From contig JARVKI010000026.1 in NCBI GenBank assembly GCA_036674765.1, positions 310,001 through 374,000 on the forward strand: a stretch of DNA of 64,000 nt, in the 5' to 3' direction. Both the position numbers and the translations under genes were made by a program. Positions 36,122-46,592 of the stretch are shown here, one piece after another (positions within the stretch are counted from its first letter, which is position 1; every line of letters starts with the position of its first letter). The notes beneath the pieces are model-generated. The model made no database searches. It was not told the DNA's origin and worked only from the letters and a program-made list of their open reading frames with translations. This stretch comes from Seiridium cupressi. Its lineage: Eukaryota; Ascomycota; Sordariomycetes; Amphisphaeriales; Sporocadaceae.

Positions 36122-37285
36122 TCAGCTTAACTTGGCGATGTCCTTCGCCAGGTCCCGCAGTGACTTTGCGCCCAGTAGGTCAAAAATAGATATCTCGCAC
36201 TGAGTGGCAGGCACTAGCTAGTTGCGCAGCTCGACGGCCACCAGCGAATCAACGCCGTACTTTGACAACGGCCGATCTGCTTCAATATCCTCCTCGGGGA
36301 CCGCAAACATGTCAGCTATTTTGCTTATCACGGCCTTTTCCATAATTTCGGCCACCTCTTCGATGCCTTGGGCACTCGCAAGATTTTGCTTCAGATTGGC
36401 CGCGGCCGAACCCACCGCGTTACCTGGCGTGGCGTCGCCTGGGTTAACACCGCTGAGCGCCTCATCGTCGCCAGATAGCTTAGCAAATCGCTGCTCCCGT
36501 GTCCAGGGAGTAGACGTGTTCGGTTTCCCTAACCCCTTGCCCGCAAGACCAGCGATGACCTGGGCTGTACGAACAGAACGTATCGGTACACGCACCGCGT
36601 AGTCCATTAATTGGTGGAGATTGGCCTCTTCAATCGGCCGAAAGTGATCGGCTTCTAGAAGTTTACTGGCCGCCGACTTGCCCGCCTCGGCCACAAAACC
36701 CACGCCTTTGACCGGTCCCAGATCGAAGGTCACACATGGGAGGCCGCGGGCTGCGCGGCGGCGAGCGACGGCGTCCTGGAAGGCACCACCGGCGCTGTAG
36801 TTACCTTGACTTGGGTTGCCGTTCACGCCCACGAAAGATGAGAGCATGATAAAAAAGTCCAGAGAAGCCGGGCTTGAGAACAGGAGGTCAATGTTCCGTG
36901 TTCCCGCCACTTTGGGGTCCAGAGCTGTCTTCCATTGGGCTGCGGTCATACGCTCCAAAATGGAGTCGTTGAGCACCATGCCGCCATGTATGAGGCCGCG
37001 GACTGGCGGCATCGTCTTCCCACACTCGGCCAATGCCACCTTCAAACTGGTCATATCGGCCACGTCACAATCTAGTGCTTTGACTTTGACGCCCACCGCG
37101 GCTGAGTCCTCTTGTAACGGTTGCGCGTAAGGGCTTGAAGGGGCGTGGCGTGAGAGCAGAATGATGTTCTTGGCACCAACACCAATCAACCACCATGCAA
37201 TAGACCGTCCAAGACCAGCCAGACCTCCAATGACGAGGTACGTGGCATCCGGTTTGAGCCTCGCTCTATCTTTTGGTGGCAAAGT
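36122..37285 (-). other. PKS relic segment: ketoreductase and acyl-carrier domain
   Basis: The ketoreductase shows the Rossmann motif YLVIGGLAGLGRSIAWWL and the catalytic Ser/Tyr set in IMLSSFVGVNGNPSQGNY. The carrier domain keeps the phosphopantetheine serine in KYGVDSLVAVELRN. The next codon is TAG (36218-36220), where this family normally has Trp. About 30 more codons (QCEISIFDLLGAKSL, then DIAKLS) follow in frame to a natural-looking TGA. Confidence 0.88.
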
Positions 37286-37349
37286 CTATATTCCAAATGA
37301 GTTAGCAAGTCAGCCATTGCAAGTGCTCGAAACATGTCACCCCCCATGA

Positions 37350-38345
37350 CAGTGTCGTCAGCGTTGGGTACCACCACAATTTTACCAATGTGTTTCCCGG
37401 CTTGCATTGTACTAAATGCTTGTCCCAGCTTGGAGATAGGATAAACGGTCACAGGCGAGATGTTGCGGATTTTCTTCGCTTTTAGTAAAGCCATAACTTC
37501 GGTTAGCACTCGTTGCATCACATCACGCGACCACGGTGATCACCAAGCTGTACCATGTCAACGGCCGTGAAGCTGACAGCTTTCCTGAAAGAGCCCATCT
37601 CTAGTGCCATGTTCCGGTGGATATCACGTTTGCCAACTTCAACGAACCGCCCATGCGGAGCCAAGACGCCCAGACTCGCTTGTAACAATGGGCCGGCTAA
37701 TGAGTTGATGACAGCATCGACTCCTTTGTGATTTGTGGCGCTCATGACAGCAGGGGCGAACGAGGCATCGCAGCTATAAAAGACGTTGGCCTCGGAGATA
37801 CCATATGTGTCTTTAAGGGAAGTGCGCTTCTCTGCTGTGCTTGCTGTCGTTAGTATGTTGACTCCTTTCCACTGCGCCAGCATGATGCAGGCTTGTCCAA
37901 GACCTCTCGTTGCGGCATGTATTAATACTGTCTCGCCGGCTTCTAAACGTGCAGCTTCAAACATGGCATAATACGCCGTTCCATAGGCGGCGCCAATACT
38001 AGATGCTTCAGAGAACGGCATATCGTATGGTATGGGGACAACGTTGGTCCAAGGAACACGCACGCGAGAAGAGAAGTGGCCGTGCAGTGTCAGTGCCATG
38101 ACACGGTCGCCCGCCTCCAGATTAGGCACGTTTGCCCCTGCACGGGTGATGAGGCCGGAGTAATCTTGGCCCAGCTCTTGCGCTTCGTCCAGCTGGCCCA
38201 TAGCGCCGACGATGTCGTGGAAGCTGAGCCCGTATGCGTACGGCTGAATCTCAACCCACCCATCCAGCAGCGGCTTTCCATCCTCTTCGTCGTCTCGGAA
38301 TATCATGGTTTCCAGGCCACCTCCATCTTCAGCTGCCGGCCCTCG
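37350..38345 (-). other. PKS relic segment: enoylreductase
   Basis: NADPH-dependent enoylreductase region. It includes ELGQDYSGLITRAG, the substrate loop AYGTAYYAM and the nucleotide-binding motif VLIHAATRGLGQACIMLAQ. VDAVINSLAGPLLQASL and GRFVEVGKRDI follow. It is entered through a frame change near 38.32 kb (RQLKMEVA in one frame, GGLETMIFRDD in the next) and loses frame again at the 5-bp duplication at 37516-37525, after which PISKLGQAFSTMQAGKHIGK follows in another frame. Confidence 0.85.
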
Positions 38346-38374
38346 GGTTGTATGAACGACTGCATCTCAGGTTC

Positions 38375-39868
38375 CTAAGCCGCACTGGCAAACGCCATGT
38401 TCTCGGCATCATCACGACATATCCGTGGCACTAGTATTGTTCCGCCGCGTTCGACAAACTCGACTTCGGCCGGGTGTGCGGGGGACCCGAAAGTGGCAAT
38501 AAACACGCGGGCCAAAATTGCAGACGATACACAGTCCCACGGCGACCGATTGGGATCCAGATCAAGAGAGATGAGGCGGCGGCTAGCGTCTTCCGTTTTG
38601 AAGGTACGGAAAAGGCCTACTGGCATCGCATTCTCGGGTACTGGACAATCAATTGTCGACCCAGATGTAACCCACATCATACCACCGGAAAATACTATAA
38701 GGGACTTGATGGCGTCAAACCTAGACTCGTCTATCACGTAAGATGTGCCGTTGAGTCCGGCCATGAATATGCATACGCTATTTGTTGAATCGGCCTCGCT
38801 CAACTTCGAGACAACGGGCGCAATATTTACACCTGTGGCTTTGGTGATACCTGTTGCCAAGTCGCGGACCCACGATGTTGGAGGAGGACCAGAGACCGCG
38901 GGGTCATAGACCAGTACCACGCTTCGATCACTACCATGGAACTGTTGCTCTTGAACGACCGTGGATAGGAGCACGCTCGAGGCCTGGTAGGCTTCGTCTT
39001 GGCAGTCCTATATATGGGCATCGAGACCGCTGAAACCGGAGGCTGCCAGCACGCCTTTCCACGTGTCGATCGACATATTAGGGCTCATGACCCGCTCCAG
39101 CTCCTCGCTCAGCCACCAGCCTGGTAGGGTACCGAATATGAGATGCTGAGCTGGCCAGTCCTTGGTGATCTCCACCATAAGCAGCCGACCACCATCCTTC
39201 AGTAGCCGCCGCACATTGCGCATCGTCACACTCATATTCTTGGTCGCATGTAGAACCTGGGCTGCGATGATGAGGTCATAACTCTTCTCCTCGAATCCCT
39301 GCTGGACGGGATTCACCTCAATGTCTAATGGCAGATAGCTCACCCGCTGCCCCCAGGGACCGAAGCGCTCACGAGCAGTTTGGGTGCCGTCGCCTCCCAG
39401 AGCACGCAGGACGGGCTCCGTACAACCGTCCGTACCCCCACCAATCTCGAGGATGCGAGCGTTAGGGTTCTCGCTGGCGTACATGGCCGCGACCCGGGCT
39501 AACTAGTTCATAGAAGCATTGAAATGCAGCGTTTCCTTATAGAACGTATACAACAGTCCGCCGTCGAGCATCGTCTCGAGTGGACCGATCTCACGCCGCA
39601 GTATCTCCACTAGCCGGTGGCCCACGCGGACTGTCAAGGCTCCGGTCGGCCGCGTTTTGGCCAGTCGGTCCAGGAACATGGCTTTGGCGCCGGCTGAGGT
39701 TTTAGCCCAGCGTGAGCTCTTGGGCGCCAGCTGGTTGGCTTGGGCCATCTCAAGCTGCTGTAGCATCCAGCTGTACAGTCTTTTGTGATGCCACTCCAGA
39801 CTCTCGATATCGCTTTGCGATAGCTGACTGACGGCGTCGGCTATCAGGTAGTACGTCGTCGAACCAGG
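38375..39868 (-). other. PKS relic segment: C-methyltransferase and linker
   Basis: Begins YYLIADAVSQLSQ and LEWHHKRLYSWM, the usual entry into the methyltransferase of fungal reducing PKSs. The SAM-binding loop is ILEIGGGTDGCTE, followed by YDLIIAAQVLHATKNM and LLKDGGRLLMVEIT. Stops interrupt it before the SAM loop (39503) and after SGLDAHI (39008). The structural linker follows, ending at stop 38375. Confidence 0.8.
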
Positions 39869-39899
39869 TCATCCCCAAGTGCTTTTCCTTCAGCACCAA

Positions 39900-40584
39900 C
39901 CGGGCGCTACAGCTGAAGAAACAGGGTCCATACCCGCAGAATTCGTTATCTATGACCTCTGGGAGAGCATGCGCGCGTATGACCTCGAGCTTGCTAACGA
40001 AGTGCTCGAACCGACATTCGTATTCATGCGATCTCAGACGGATAAGATCCGGCTAAGCATCACGGAACTGGGAGAACATTTGCAGTATCCAGAGAAGGAC
40101 GTAGGGAAGGCGTATGTGTTTCTCTTCCAGCATCAAATTTCTTTCTCTGATCAAGACCAGACTCCTCTCCGCGCTCATGCGCTATACAATGGAGCTCCGA
40201 CCGACACCGAAGGAGATGGTGGTGCTCAAGCCACTTGAGGAGAACTGTTCCAAGCACCTCTCGATCGTCAACGACATATACAGCTACGAAAAGGAGGTCC
40301 AGGCGTCCAAGACGGGCCATCAGGAGGGCGCCTACTTATGCTAGGCGGTTAAAGTGTTAGCCACTGAGACAGGTCTGAAGGTGGCTGCCACCAAGCGCGT
40401 GTTGTGGTACCTGGTCCGCGAGTGGGAGTTGACGCATAATGAGATGTGCGAGGGACTGGGCAACTGCAGCAAGACAGTCAAGGATTACATCCGCGGTCTG
40501 CAGTACCAGATGAGTGGAAACGAGCTATGGAGTCGAACGACTCCTCGCTACCTGTGGCCGGCGGATGGCCTTGGTGGAGAGTGA
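39900..40584 (+). pseudogene. 5'-truncated sesquiterpene cyclase (aristolochene-synthase-like)
   Basis: Class I terpene cyclase fragment; intact relatives cyclise farnesyl diphosphate to bicyclic sesquiterpenes such as aristolochene. Similarity begins at about EFVIYDLWESMRAYD and runs through LEPTFVFMRSQTDK, LEENCSKHLSIVNDIYSYEKE (Mg-binding NSE/DTE triad), REWELTHNEM and GLQYQMSGNELWSRTT near the C-terminus. A 49-nt intron (40112-40160, GTATGT...CCAG) joins DVGKA to LLSALMRYTMEL in frame. The N-terminal third, including the aspartate-rich DDxxx motif, is absent. A TAG stop (40342-40344) interrupts EGAYLC/AVKVLA where the frame otherwise continues. The fragment begins within about 50 bp of the facing broken end of the PKS relic. 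Confidence 0.85.
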
Positions 40585-41524
40585 CGACATATCAAACGAT
40601 TTATAGACAGACGGAATTTCTTGCTTGTATCATGATGCAATTCTGGTACAACCATCTTATCGTAAGGGTCGTTTTAAATCCCACGAGCGACGGTACCTTT
40701 CAGAGATGTACCCTCCGGCTGTCTTCATGAGGTCAGACTTGATTGGGACGGGCTTCATGAAACTACGTGCATATGGTATAGCAAACGAAGCAAGTAGGTT
40801 AGTTGAGTTCAGCTTATTATGCTTCGAAATTGTTCGGTTATCACAGTAATTTGTTTGTTCGCTACTTTATGTTTCTTGCATGGTATTAGTGTACATATGT
40901 ATATGACAAGTTATGGATCCGGGGGCGGAGCAACCAAATGGCAGGTGCTTGGCATGTCGTCTGAACTGCCACCCACACCACGGGGAAGCATCTAAAGCAG
41001 ATGCGGTTCCGAAGGCGCTACTTGTTTGTGCTATTGCGCGACGGAGTATATAGGAGGGCACTATCGGAACCCGGCAGGATGATGGAATGTGGCATCTTGA
41101 ATGCGACGAGGCACAAGAATCGGCGACGTGTCTTGTAATCCTAGCGCGGACTTCAAGGTTGCGAGGATTGCCTCATTATAGTGCTAGAAGCATGGCTTCT
41201 GAGGTCCGGTGATCCGGATCCAGAAGGGCAGATGGTCGGTGCGAGTCGGCATTTGCGGATAGAGGACATCTTGTATGTTTTAGTACGGGGCAAGACCAGT
41301 TACAACGCTCCAGGACGCTTTTGCAGACCGCCAAATTCACGAGGGAGTGTTACTCTCGTGTCGTGCCAACAGGTCGTGTAGAATCGTGGCGCTAAAGGAA
41401 GTCCGGTGTGGCCCCACCTGACGCCCAGCTGCCAGCGATTGCCTGATACCATCATCACCACAACCGCAGCGCTCAGAGTAACCTTGCCAGGATCGTCTTC
41501 TCCACCTAGAGCGCGGCGGGCGAC
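40585..41524. other. Gene-free stretch before RAD10
   Basis: 3' flank of the terpene cyclase relic and promoter region of RAD10. Frames on the minus strand opposite 41.3-41.7 kb are antisense shadows of RAD10 or unsupported. Nothing else visible. Confidence 0.45.
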
Positions 41525-42697
41525 ATGGACGACGACGACTTTGGTGCCGATTCGGAATTTCTGAATGCCTTGGCATCGTCCGGCAGCAAAGGAGTCTCGG
41601 GTCCAAGCAGACAGCCAGCGGCGAGTCGCGTTCAGCAACCGACGCCCCAAAAAATACAACAGCCCACGCCTCAGAGGTTAGACAGGGCGCCGCCCGCAAA
41701 CAGTTCAGGCCCAAAGGTCGTGCAACCTACACCCCAAGCTCTACCTCAGCGCTCGGTAGGCTCATCAATTCTGGTTTCGCCTCGACAGAAGGGCAATCCC
41801 GTGCTGGCAGCTTTACGCTCTGTAGCATGGGAGTACAGCGATATCCCAGCTGACTATGGGCTGGGGCTCACAACATGCGCCTTGTTCCTGAGCCTCAAAT
41901 ATCATCGTCTACATCCTGAGTATATCTACACACGTATCAGGAACCTTCAGGGACGGTACAATCTCAGAATTGTCCTGACCATGGTCGACATTCCTAATCA
42001 CGAAGACTCGCTACGGGAACTGTCCAAGACCTCCTTAGTCAACAATGTCACCGTCATTCTGTGTTGGTCAGCCGCCGAGGCCGCACGATACCTGGAGCTC
42101 TACAAGTCTTATGAGCACGCGAACTTCACAGGGATCAAGGGACAGCAGGCCACGAGCTACTCGGAGAAACTCGTCGAGTTCGTCACAGTTCCCAGGGGCA
42201 TCAACAAGGCAGATGCTGTTTCTCTCGTGAGTGCGTTTGGAAGTATCCGAAACGCTGTCAACGCCGACCCTGAGCAGGTCGCCGTCATTGGCGGCTGGGG
42301 AGAGAAAAAGGTGAAGAGATGGTGCAACGTGGTCGAGGAACCTTTCAGAATTCAACATGCTGCCAAAAGGCGCCTGATCACGAGCGAGAGTAGCAATGCC
42401 ATTGACCAGGCCGTTCCTATTAGTAAGGTGCCCCTGAGAGATATGTCAAGTCTCTCCGCTTCTGCATCTCGGAATAGTGCAACGCCCCAACCTCAGCTGG
42501 CAGAAAAGTCTCAAAACAAACCAAGTCAGTACCAAATATGGGATGGCGATGATGAAGATGAAGATGCTATGATTGCGGCAGCTATCGAGGAGTCGAAGAA
42601 GACTGTTGCACTCGAGGGAGCGTCAAGTTCTCGGCAGGAAGATGACCTCAGTGAGGGAATCGCTGCTGCATTAGCGAAGCTCAGGGACAAGGGCTAG
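41525..42697 (+). CDS. RAD10: DNA excision repair protein Rad10/ERCC1 (Swi10)
   Basis: Non-catalytic partner of the XPF/Rad1 nuclease; the heterodimer cuts 5' of lesions in nucleotide excision repair and removes flaps in recombination. Single exon, 390 aa. The N-terminal ~85 residues are disordered with repeated QPTPQ motifs. The central ERCC1 domain is clear: KGNPVLAALRSVAWEYSDIP, DYGLGLTTCALFLSLKYHRL, HPEYIYTRIRNLQ, LRIVLTMVDIPNHEDSLREL and VTVILCWSAAEAARYLE. A helix-hairpin-helix region follows (NKADAVSLVSAFGSIRNAVN, GGWGEKKVKRW). The C-terminal extension, absent from the core family, ends with an acidic stretch and a ubiquitin-interacting-motif-like helix (DEDAMIAAAIEESKK, ~residues 345-359). 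The start ATG opens an acidic MDDDDFG sequence and is the first in frame. Confidence 0.95.
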   Translation: MDDDDFGADSEFLNALASSGSKGVSGPSRQPAASRVQQPTPQKIQQPTPQRLDRAPPANSSGPKVVQPTPQALPQRSVGSSILVSPRQKGNPVLAALRSVAWEYSDIPADYGLGLTTCALFLSLKYHRLHPEYIYTRIRNLQGRYNLRIVLTMVDIPNHEDSLRELSKTSLVNNVTVILCWSAAEAARYLELYKSYEHANFTGIKGQQATSYSEKLVEFVTVPRGINKADAVSLVSAFGSIRNAVNADPEQVAVIGGWGEKKVKRWCNVVEEPFRIQHAAKRRLITSESSNAIDQAVPISKVPLRDMSSLSASASRNSATPQPQLAEKSQNKPSQYQIWDGDDEDEDAMIAAAIEESKKTVALEGASSSRQEDDLSEGIAAALAKLRDKG

Positions 42698-44860
42698 TTC
42701 TCAGTTATGGACGATTTCGCTGCAAGTGACAAGTGTATAATTGAATGGATGCTTGCGTGCATGCATGAGACCGAATACGACATCAGTCTGCCCGGTTTCG
42801 CAACAAGATCAGATCGAGGCTGGCAGTGAATGAGGTATCTCATTCCGACACAGCCTAATTTCAAGCACGTGTGGCCGCGATGTTTGCTCGCTTCCAGATT
42901 GTGTCCTATGTGTGGTCTTATGCGACCCTACATGTAGGCACCTTAGTGTCGCATTCTGGTTCCCCTCTCTGGCCATGCCCGCATCGCCATAATTAAACAA
43001 TCAGTCGGCCTTGGCGACGGCAGGTCAGGCGATTGGCCTGTGTTACGTTATATTTTAAGCCACGCGACTGCAGGAACTGACGGTCCAGTATGCGGCGGAA
43101 GCCTGCAGTCCTGATTTTGACAATCAAATCCCAACCTGAGGCATGGTGACTTCCATGAATCCATCTCGCATTCCTACTCGAGATATACGGCGACTGATAA
43201 CTGTGCAGCTCAGGCCTGAGTATTCCAGCGCTGCATAGCGTCGGGAGACGTTACACTGCAGAAGAATTTGCGTGCTATGGGCACATTGCAAGGACAAGGT
43301 GACTGATAGACTCAGGAGTCGGCGAATGACAGGGTGTGTTCCCTTTCTATGATGTGCAGAGCAATTTTGCAAATGCGTCTACGCCAAACAGGGTAGAGAA
43401 GTCATTTTCCTCCGTCAGTCGAGTTGGTCGCAGCCAAATGATGGTTGGATCTTGAAGGGAATGGCCACTCTCACCGAACCACCTTTACAACACATCTCCT
43501 ATTCGGTCTCATGATAGCAACTCGTCCTCTCATCTGATGCTCACGCTGAGGATGGGAATCCCCCGCAAATGGGCGCTGCGCTAGGGGCCTTCTAACCGCC
43601 GCTAGTGGTCATCCCACAGCGGGCTTACAGGGGGGCACAATCTAGCCTATCTCCAAGAGGGCTCGAGCCTGGCAGACCTGAGGTAGATGTCTGGGTCATT
43701 CATCTGCAATCCAGCCAATATCCTTCAAGAAAAAGGTCTTAAAGTGCCGAGATCAAGATTATCACAATATCAGGCGCATATGCAGAAATTCTAGGTTCCC
43801 GTGCCTTGGTCATCCGGCCGACTCTGGCTCGACGCGCCAAGTCAATCACTCCCAGGATGCTCTTCGGACTAGCGAGCCGCCGAAGAGTTCCAGCGCCTGA
43901 AAAGCAATCCAGCAATTTCAGCTACCGCTCTCCCGGAAGGTCCGTTCCTTCCGGGCTACTGTTATGCAAACTTCCCAAATTCATGATTGTTCTGTCTGCC
44001 ATGACCACATTGCCAAGTCTTGCAAACCATAATGGTTCGGTTTGGCCGACCCTCATATCTTTCGGAAGGCGTCGGAAGGCGTTTTACGCCGGCTTTCCTT
44101 TCCAGCCTAGTCCAACGCCTGTGCCAACTGCTGCATCCTTTCTCGCCATCATGTCCGAGCTGCCTCTGCCTGTCTTGATTAAATTCCTATAGTGGGAGAT
44201 CTGATATTGGCACACAGAATTCGGACCCAAAGCTGTGGCACATGGTACCATGATGTAGAACGCCCCTGCCCTCATCTTCGTCTCGTGTCTGCATCTGCTG
44301 GTCTTTCATTGCATGTTGAGTTACATTTGGCCCTGCAAATGGCCTTGTCACGAAGACATCTTACTAACTCCCGTTCGTGCCAAACGTTAGGGAGGCACCG
44401 GCCTCTCAAGGATCGTCACTCCCTAGTTAGGTGAAGCCTTGAGCCCTAGCACCCGTCAGCCCGTCCAAGTAGGCAGACTGACAAGGGAAGGTTCCAAGGT
44501 TCTTCGACCGGCCGCAACCTTGACATGGTGTTATGCACCAAACTAGCCGTTCATCGCTTCGTCGGTCTGCATCAGGCCCACTTACAAGTTGGTGTACAGT
44601 CGAAGAAGCGTGACTGCTGATAATCCTGGAGTGCTATGGCCCATGTCTCACTGGCTGTTCCTGCAACTTGAGCCCCTTTCGCCGTGTGTTTTCTCGACTA
44701 GTTAACTAGGTATATATTTCAGTCTCTCCCCCCGTGTCCCCCCGTTCGTTACCAAGATCCCGCTCTGCCGCATTCCTTACTTGTCGGGGCCTTGAATTAC
44801 TATACACCTATCTTTGTAGTATTTTAAGCCACACCTCTTGATCTGAGAGGCAATTTCGTC
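42698..44860. other. Two-kilobase gene-free region before the GH47 gene
   Basis: An open frame of 128 codons at 43806-44192 (+) and overlapping minus-strand frames have no recognisable motif, and I do not call them genes. The 3' part must carry the mannosidase promoter. Confidence 0.45.
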
Positions 44861-46592
44861 ATGGTTTCTTCTATTCGGACGATCGCCTTGCTGGGTTCAG
44901 CAGCACTAGGCTTTGCTGCTCCCGCTGCACGTGATCAACTTACCTACACGTCTCAGCCAGAGCGAGCGGCTGCTGTGCAAGAAGCATTCGACAGGGCGTG
45001 GAATGGATATTACACTTATGCCTTCCCACATGACGAACTAACCCCTCTGACAGAATCCTACGAGGATGGATTGTGAGTAAACATTTGAAGTTGCCGACCA
45101 GAATGATCCGGCTAATGTGGAAACAAATAGTGCTGGTTGGGGTGCAAGTGCCATAGATGCCATCTCTACAGCGTCGATAATGGGTGATAAAAAGGTCGTA
45201 AATCAGATCTTGGATTACATCCCAACCATCGACTTCACGAAGGCGAACTATACTAGTTCTGTTTCCCTGTTTGAGACAACGATTCGCTACCTTGGAGGTC
45301 TTCTGGCCGGTTTGTTGCACGCTCCCGCCTTCAGGCCCTTATGCTAACAATGTTTAAGCACACGATCTTTTGACGGGTCCTGCGAAAGACCTTGTGGAGA
45401 ACCCGGACTCAGTGGCTCCAATCTTGGCCCAGGCAGTCAATCTAGCTGATCTTCTGTCCGTTGCCTTCGATACTCCGACTGGAATTCCCATCAACGACCT
45501 AGATTGGGAGCCACCGCGTCCACAGAACGACACCACCAACGGCCTCGCCACAATTGGCACTTTGGTTCTCGAGTGGACGCGACTCAGTGATTTGACGGGC
45601 AACACAACGTATGCCGAGCTGTCGCAGAAGGGCGAAGCCTACCTACTCAACCCTCAGCCAAAGAGTATTGGAGAGCCATTTCCAGGACTGCTTGGCAGTG
45701 ACGTCGATGTCAACAACGGCTCCTTTGTTGATTCTTCTGGCAGCTGGGGTGGTGGTACGGACAGCTTTTATGAATATCTTATCAAGATGTACCTCTACGA
45801 CACGGATCGCTTCGGGGCTTACAAAGATCGTTGGGTTTCTGCCATCGACTCCAGCATCAAATACATGACCTCGCACCCGACGAGTCGCCCTGACCTAACA
45901 TTCCTTGCTGGGTGGTACAACTCTAGTACTTTGTTTTATCAGTCTCAGCACTGTAAGTCGGTTCACAAGCCCCCCAAACAACGACGCTAACAAATGCAGT
46001 GGCTTGCTTCAACGGTGGAAACTTCATCTTGGGCGGTCTCACTCTAGACAGGCAGGACTATATTGACTTTGGATTGGAGCTGGTCGCTGGATGCCATGAC
46101 ACTTATGTCGAGACAGTGACCGGGATAGGACCCGAGATATTCAATTGGCAGGATAGCGTCTTGTCTGCAAACGCCACAAACAACAGCCCACCGCCCGCCA
46201 ACCAGACAGACTTCTACCAGAGGGCAGGCTATTGGATCCCCGATGGAGGATCCGCATATATCCTCCGACCCGAGGTAATCGAAAGCTACTATTACGCCTA
46301 CCGTGCCACTGGTGATTCCAAATACCAAGATTGGGCTTGGGATGCCTTTCTGGCCATCAACGCCACCTGTTCCGTCGGCGATATAGGGTTCACTGCCATC
46401 AGCAATGTGAATGCCCCCGGTGGAGGTGAGAAGTACGATGAACAGGAGTCCTTCTTCTTCGCCGAGGTGCTCAAATACTCATACATGATTCAAGCTGAGG
46501 AGGCGGAATGGCAAGTGTCTCCGGACCGCGACAACACCTGGGTCTTCAACACCGAAGCCCACCCTTTCAAGATCGCTGGAAATGCAGCTTAG
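44861..46592 (+). CDS. Secreted class I alpha-1,2-mannosidase (GH47)
   Basis: Calcium-dependent inverting glycosidase that trims alpha-1,2-linked mannose from N-glycans; this form has a signal peptide and is probably secreted or lumenal. Four exons (44861-45072, 45131-45309, 45359-45952, 46000-46592) give 525 aa. Junctions preserve frame, and the introns carry GTGAGT...AATAG, GTTTGT...GCTAAC...TTAAG and GTAAGT...GCTAAC...TGCAG signals. The signal peptide is residues 1-20 (LGFAAPAA). Family blocks include [57 protein letters not shown] and [19 protein letters not shown]. Further on are [37 protein letters not shown] and the C-terminal NTEAHPFKI that carries the calcium-binding Thr. Many Asn-x-Ser/Thr sites suggest it is itself glycosylated. 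Length fits fungal secreted GH47 enzymes. Confidence 0.94.

Larger units (their letters stand above)
36122..39868 (-). pseudogene. C-terminal half of a highly reducing polyketide synthase, inactivated
   Basis: In coding order the relic has a C-methyltransferase region, linker, enoylreductase, ketoreductase and acyl-carrier domain. The KS, AT and DH domains that should precede are entirely missing; homology stops abruptly at about 39855-39868. The reading frame is broken many times. In-frame stops lie at 39503-39505, 39008-39010, 38375-38377 and 36218-36220. Frame changes lie near 38.32 kb and at a 5-bp tandem duplication (37516-37525), plus an unresolved junction (intron or indel) at 37.29-37.35 kb. 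Beyond the stop at 36218 the frame continues as expected for a PKS C-terminus and ends at TGA 36122-36124. Intact relatives make reduced polyketide chains for secondary metabolites; this copy cannot. The product of the ancestral cluster cannot be inferred. Confidence 0.88.

Noticed and set aside
36122..39868. Reading the PKS region as several small separate genes
   Set aside because: The pieces are consecutive domains of one reducing PKS in the right order, separated only by stops and small indels.
43806..44192. 128-codon plus-strand frame
   Set aside because: No recognisable domain, no splice-linked neighbours, and overlapping open frames on the other strand; likely chance.
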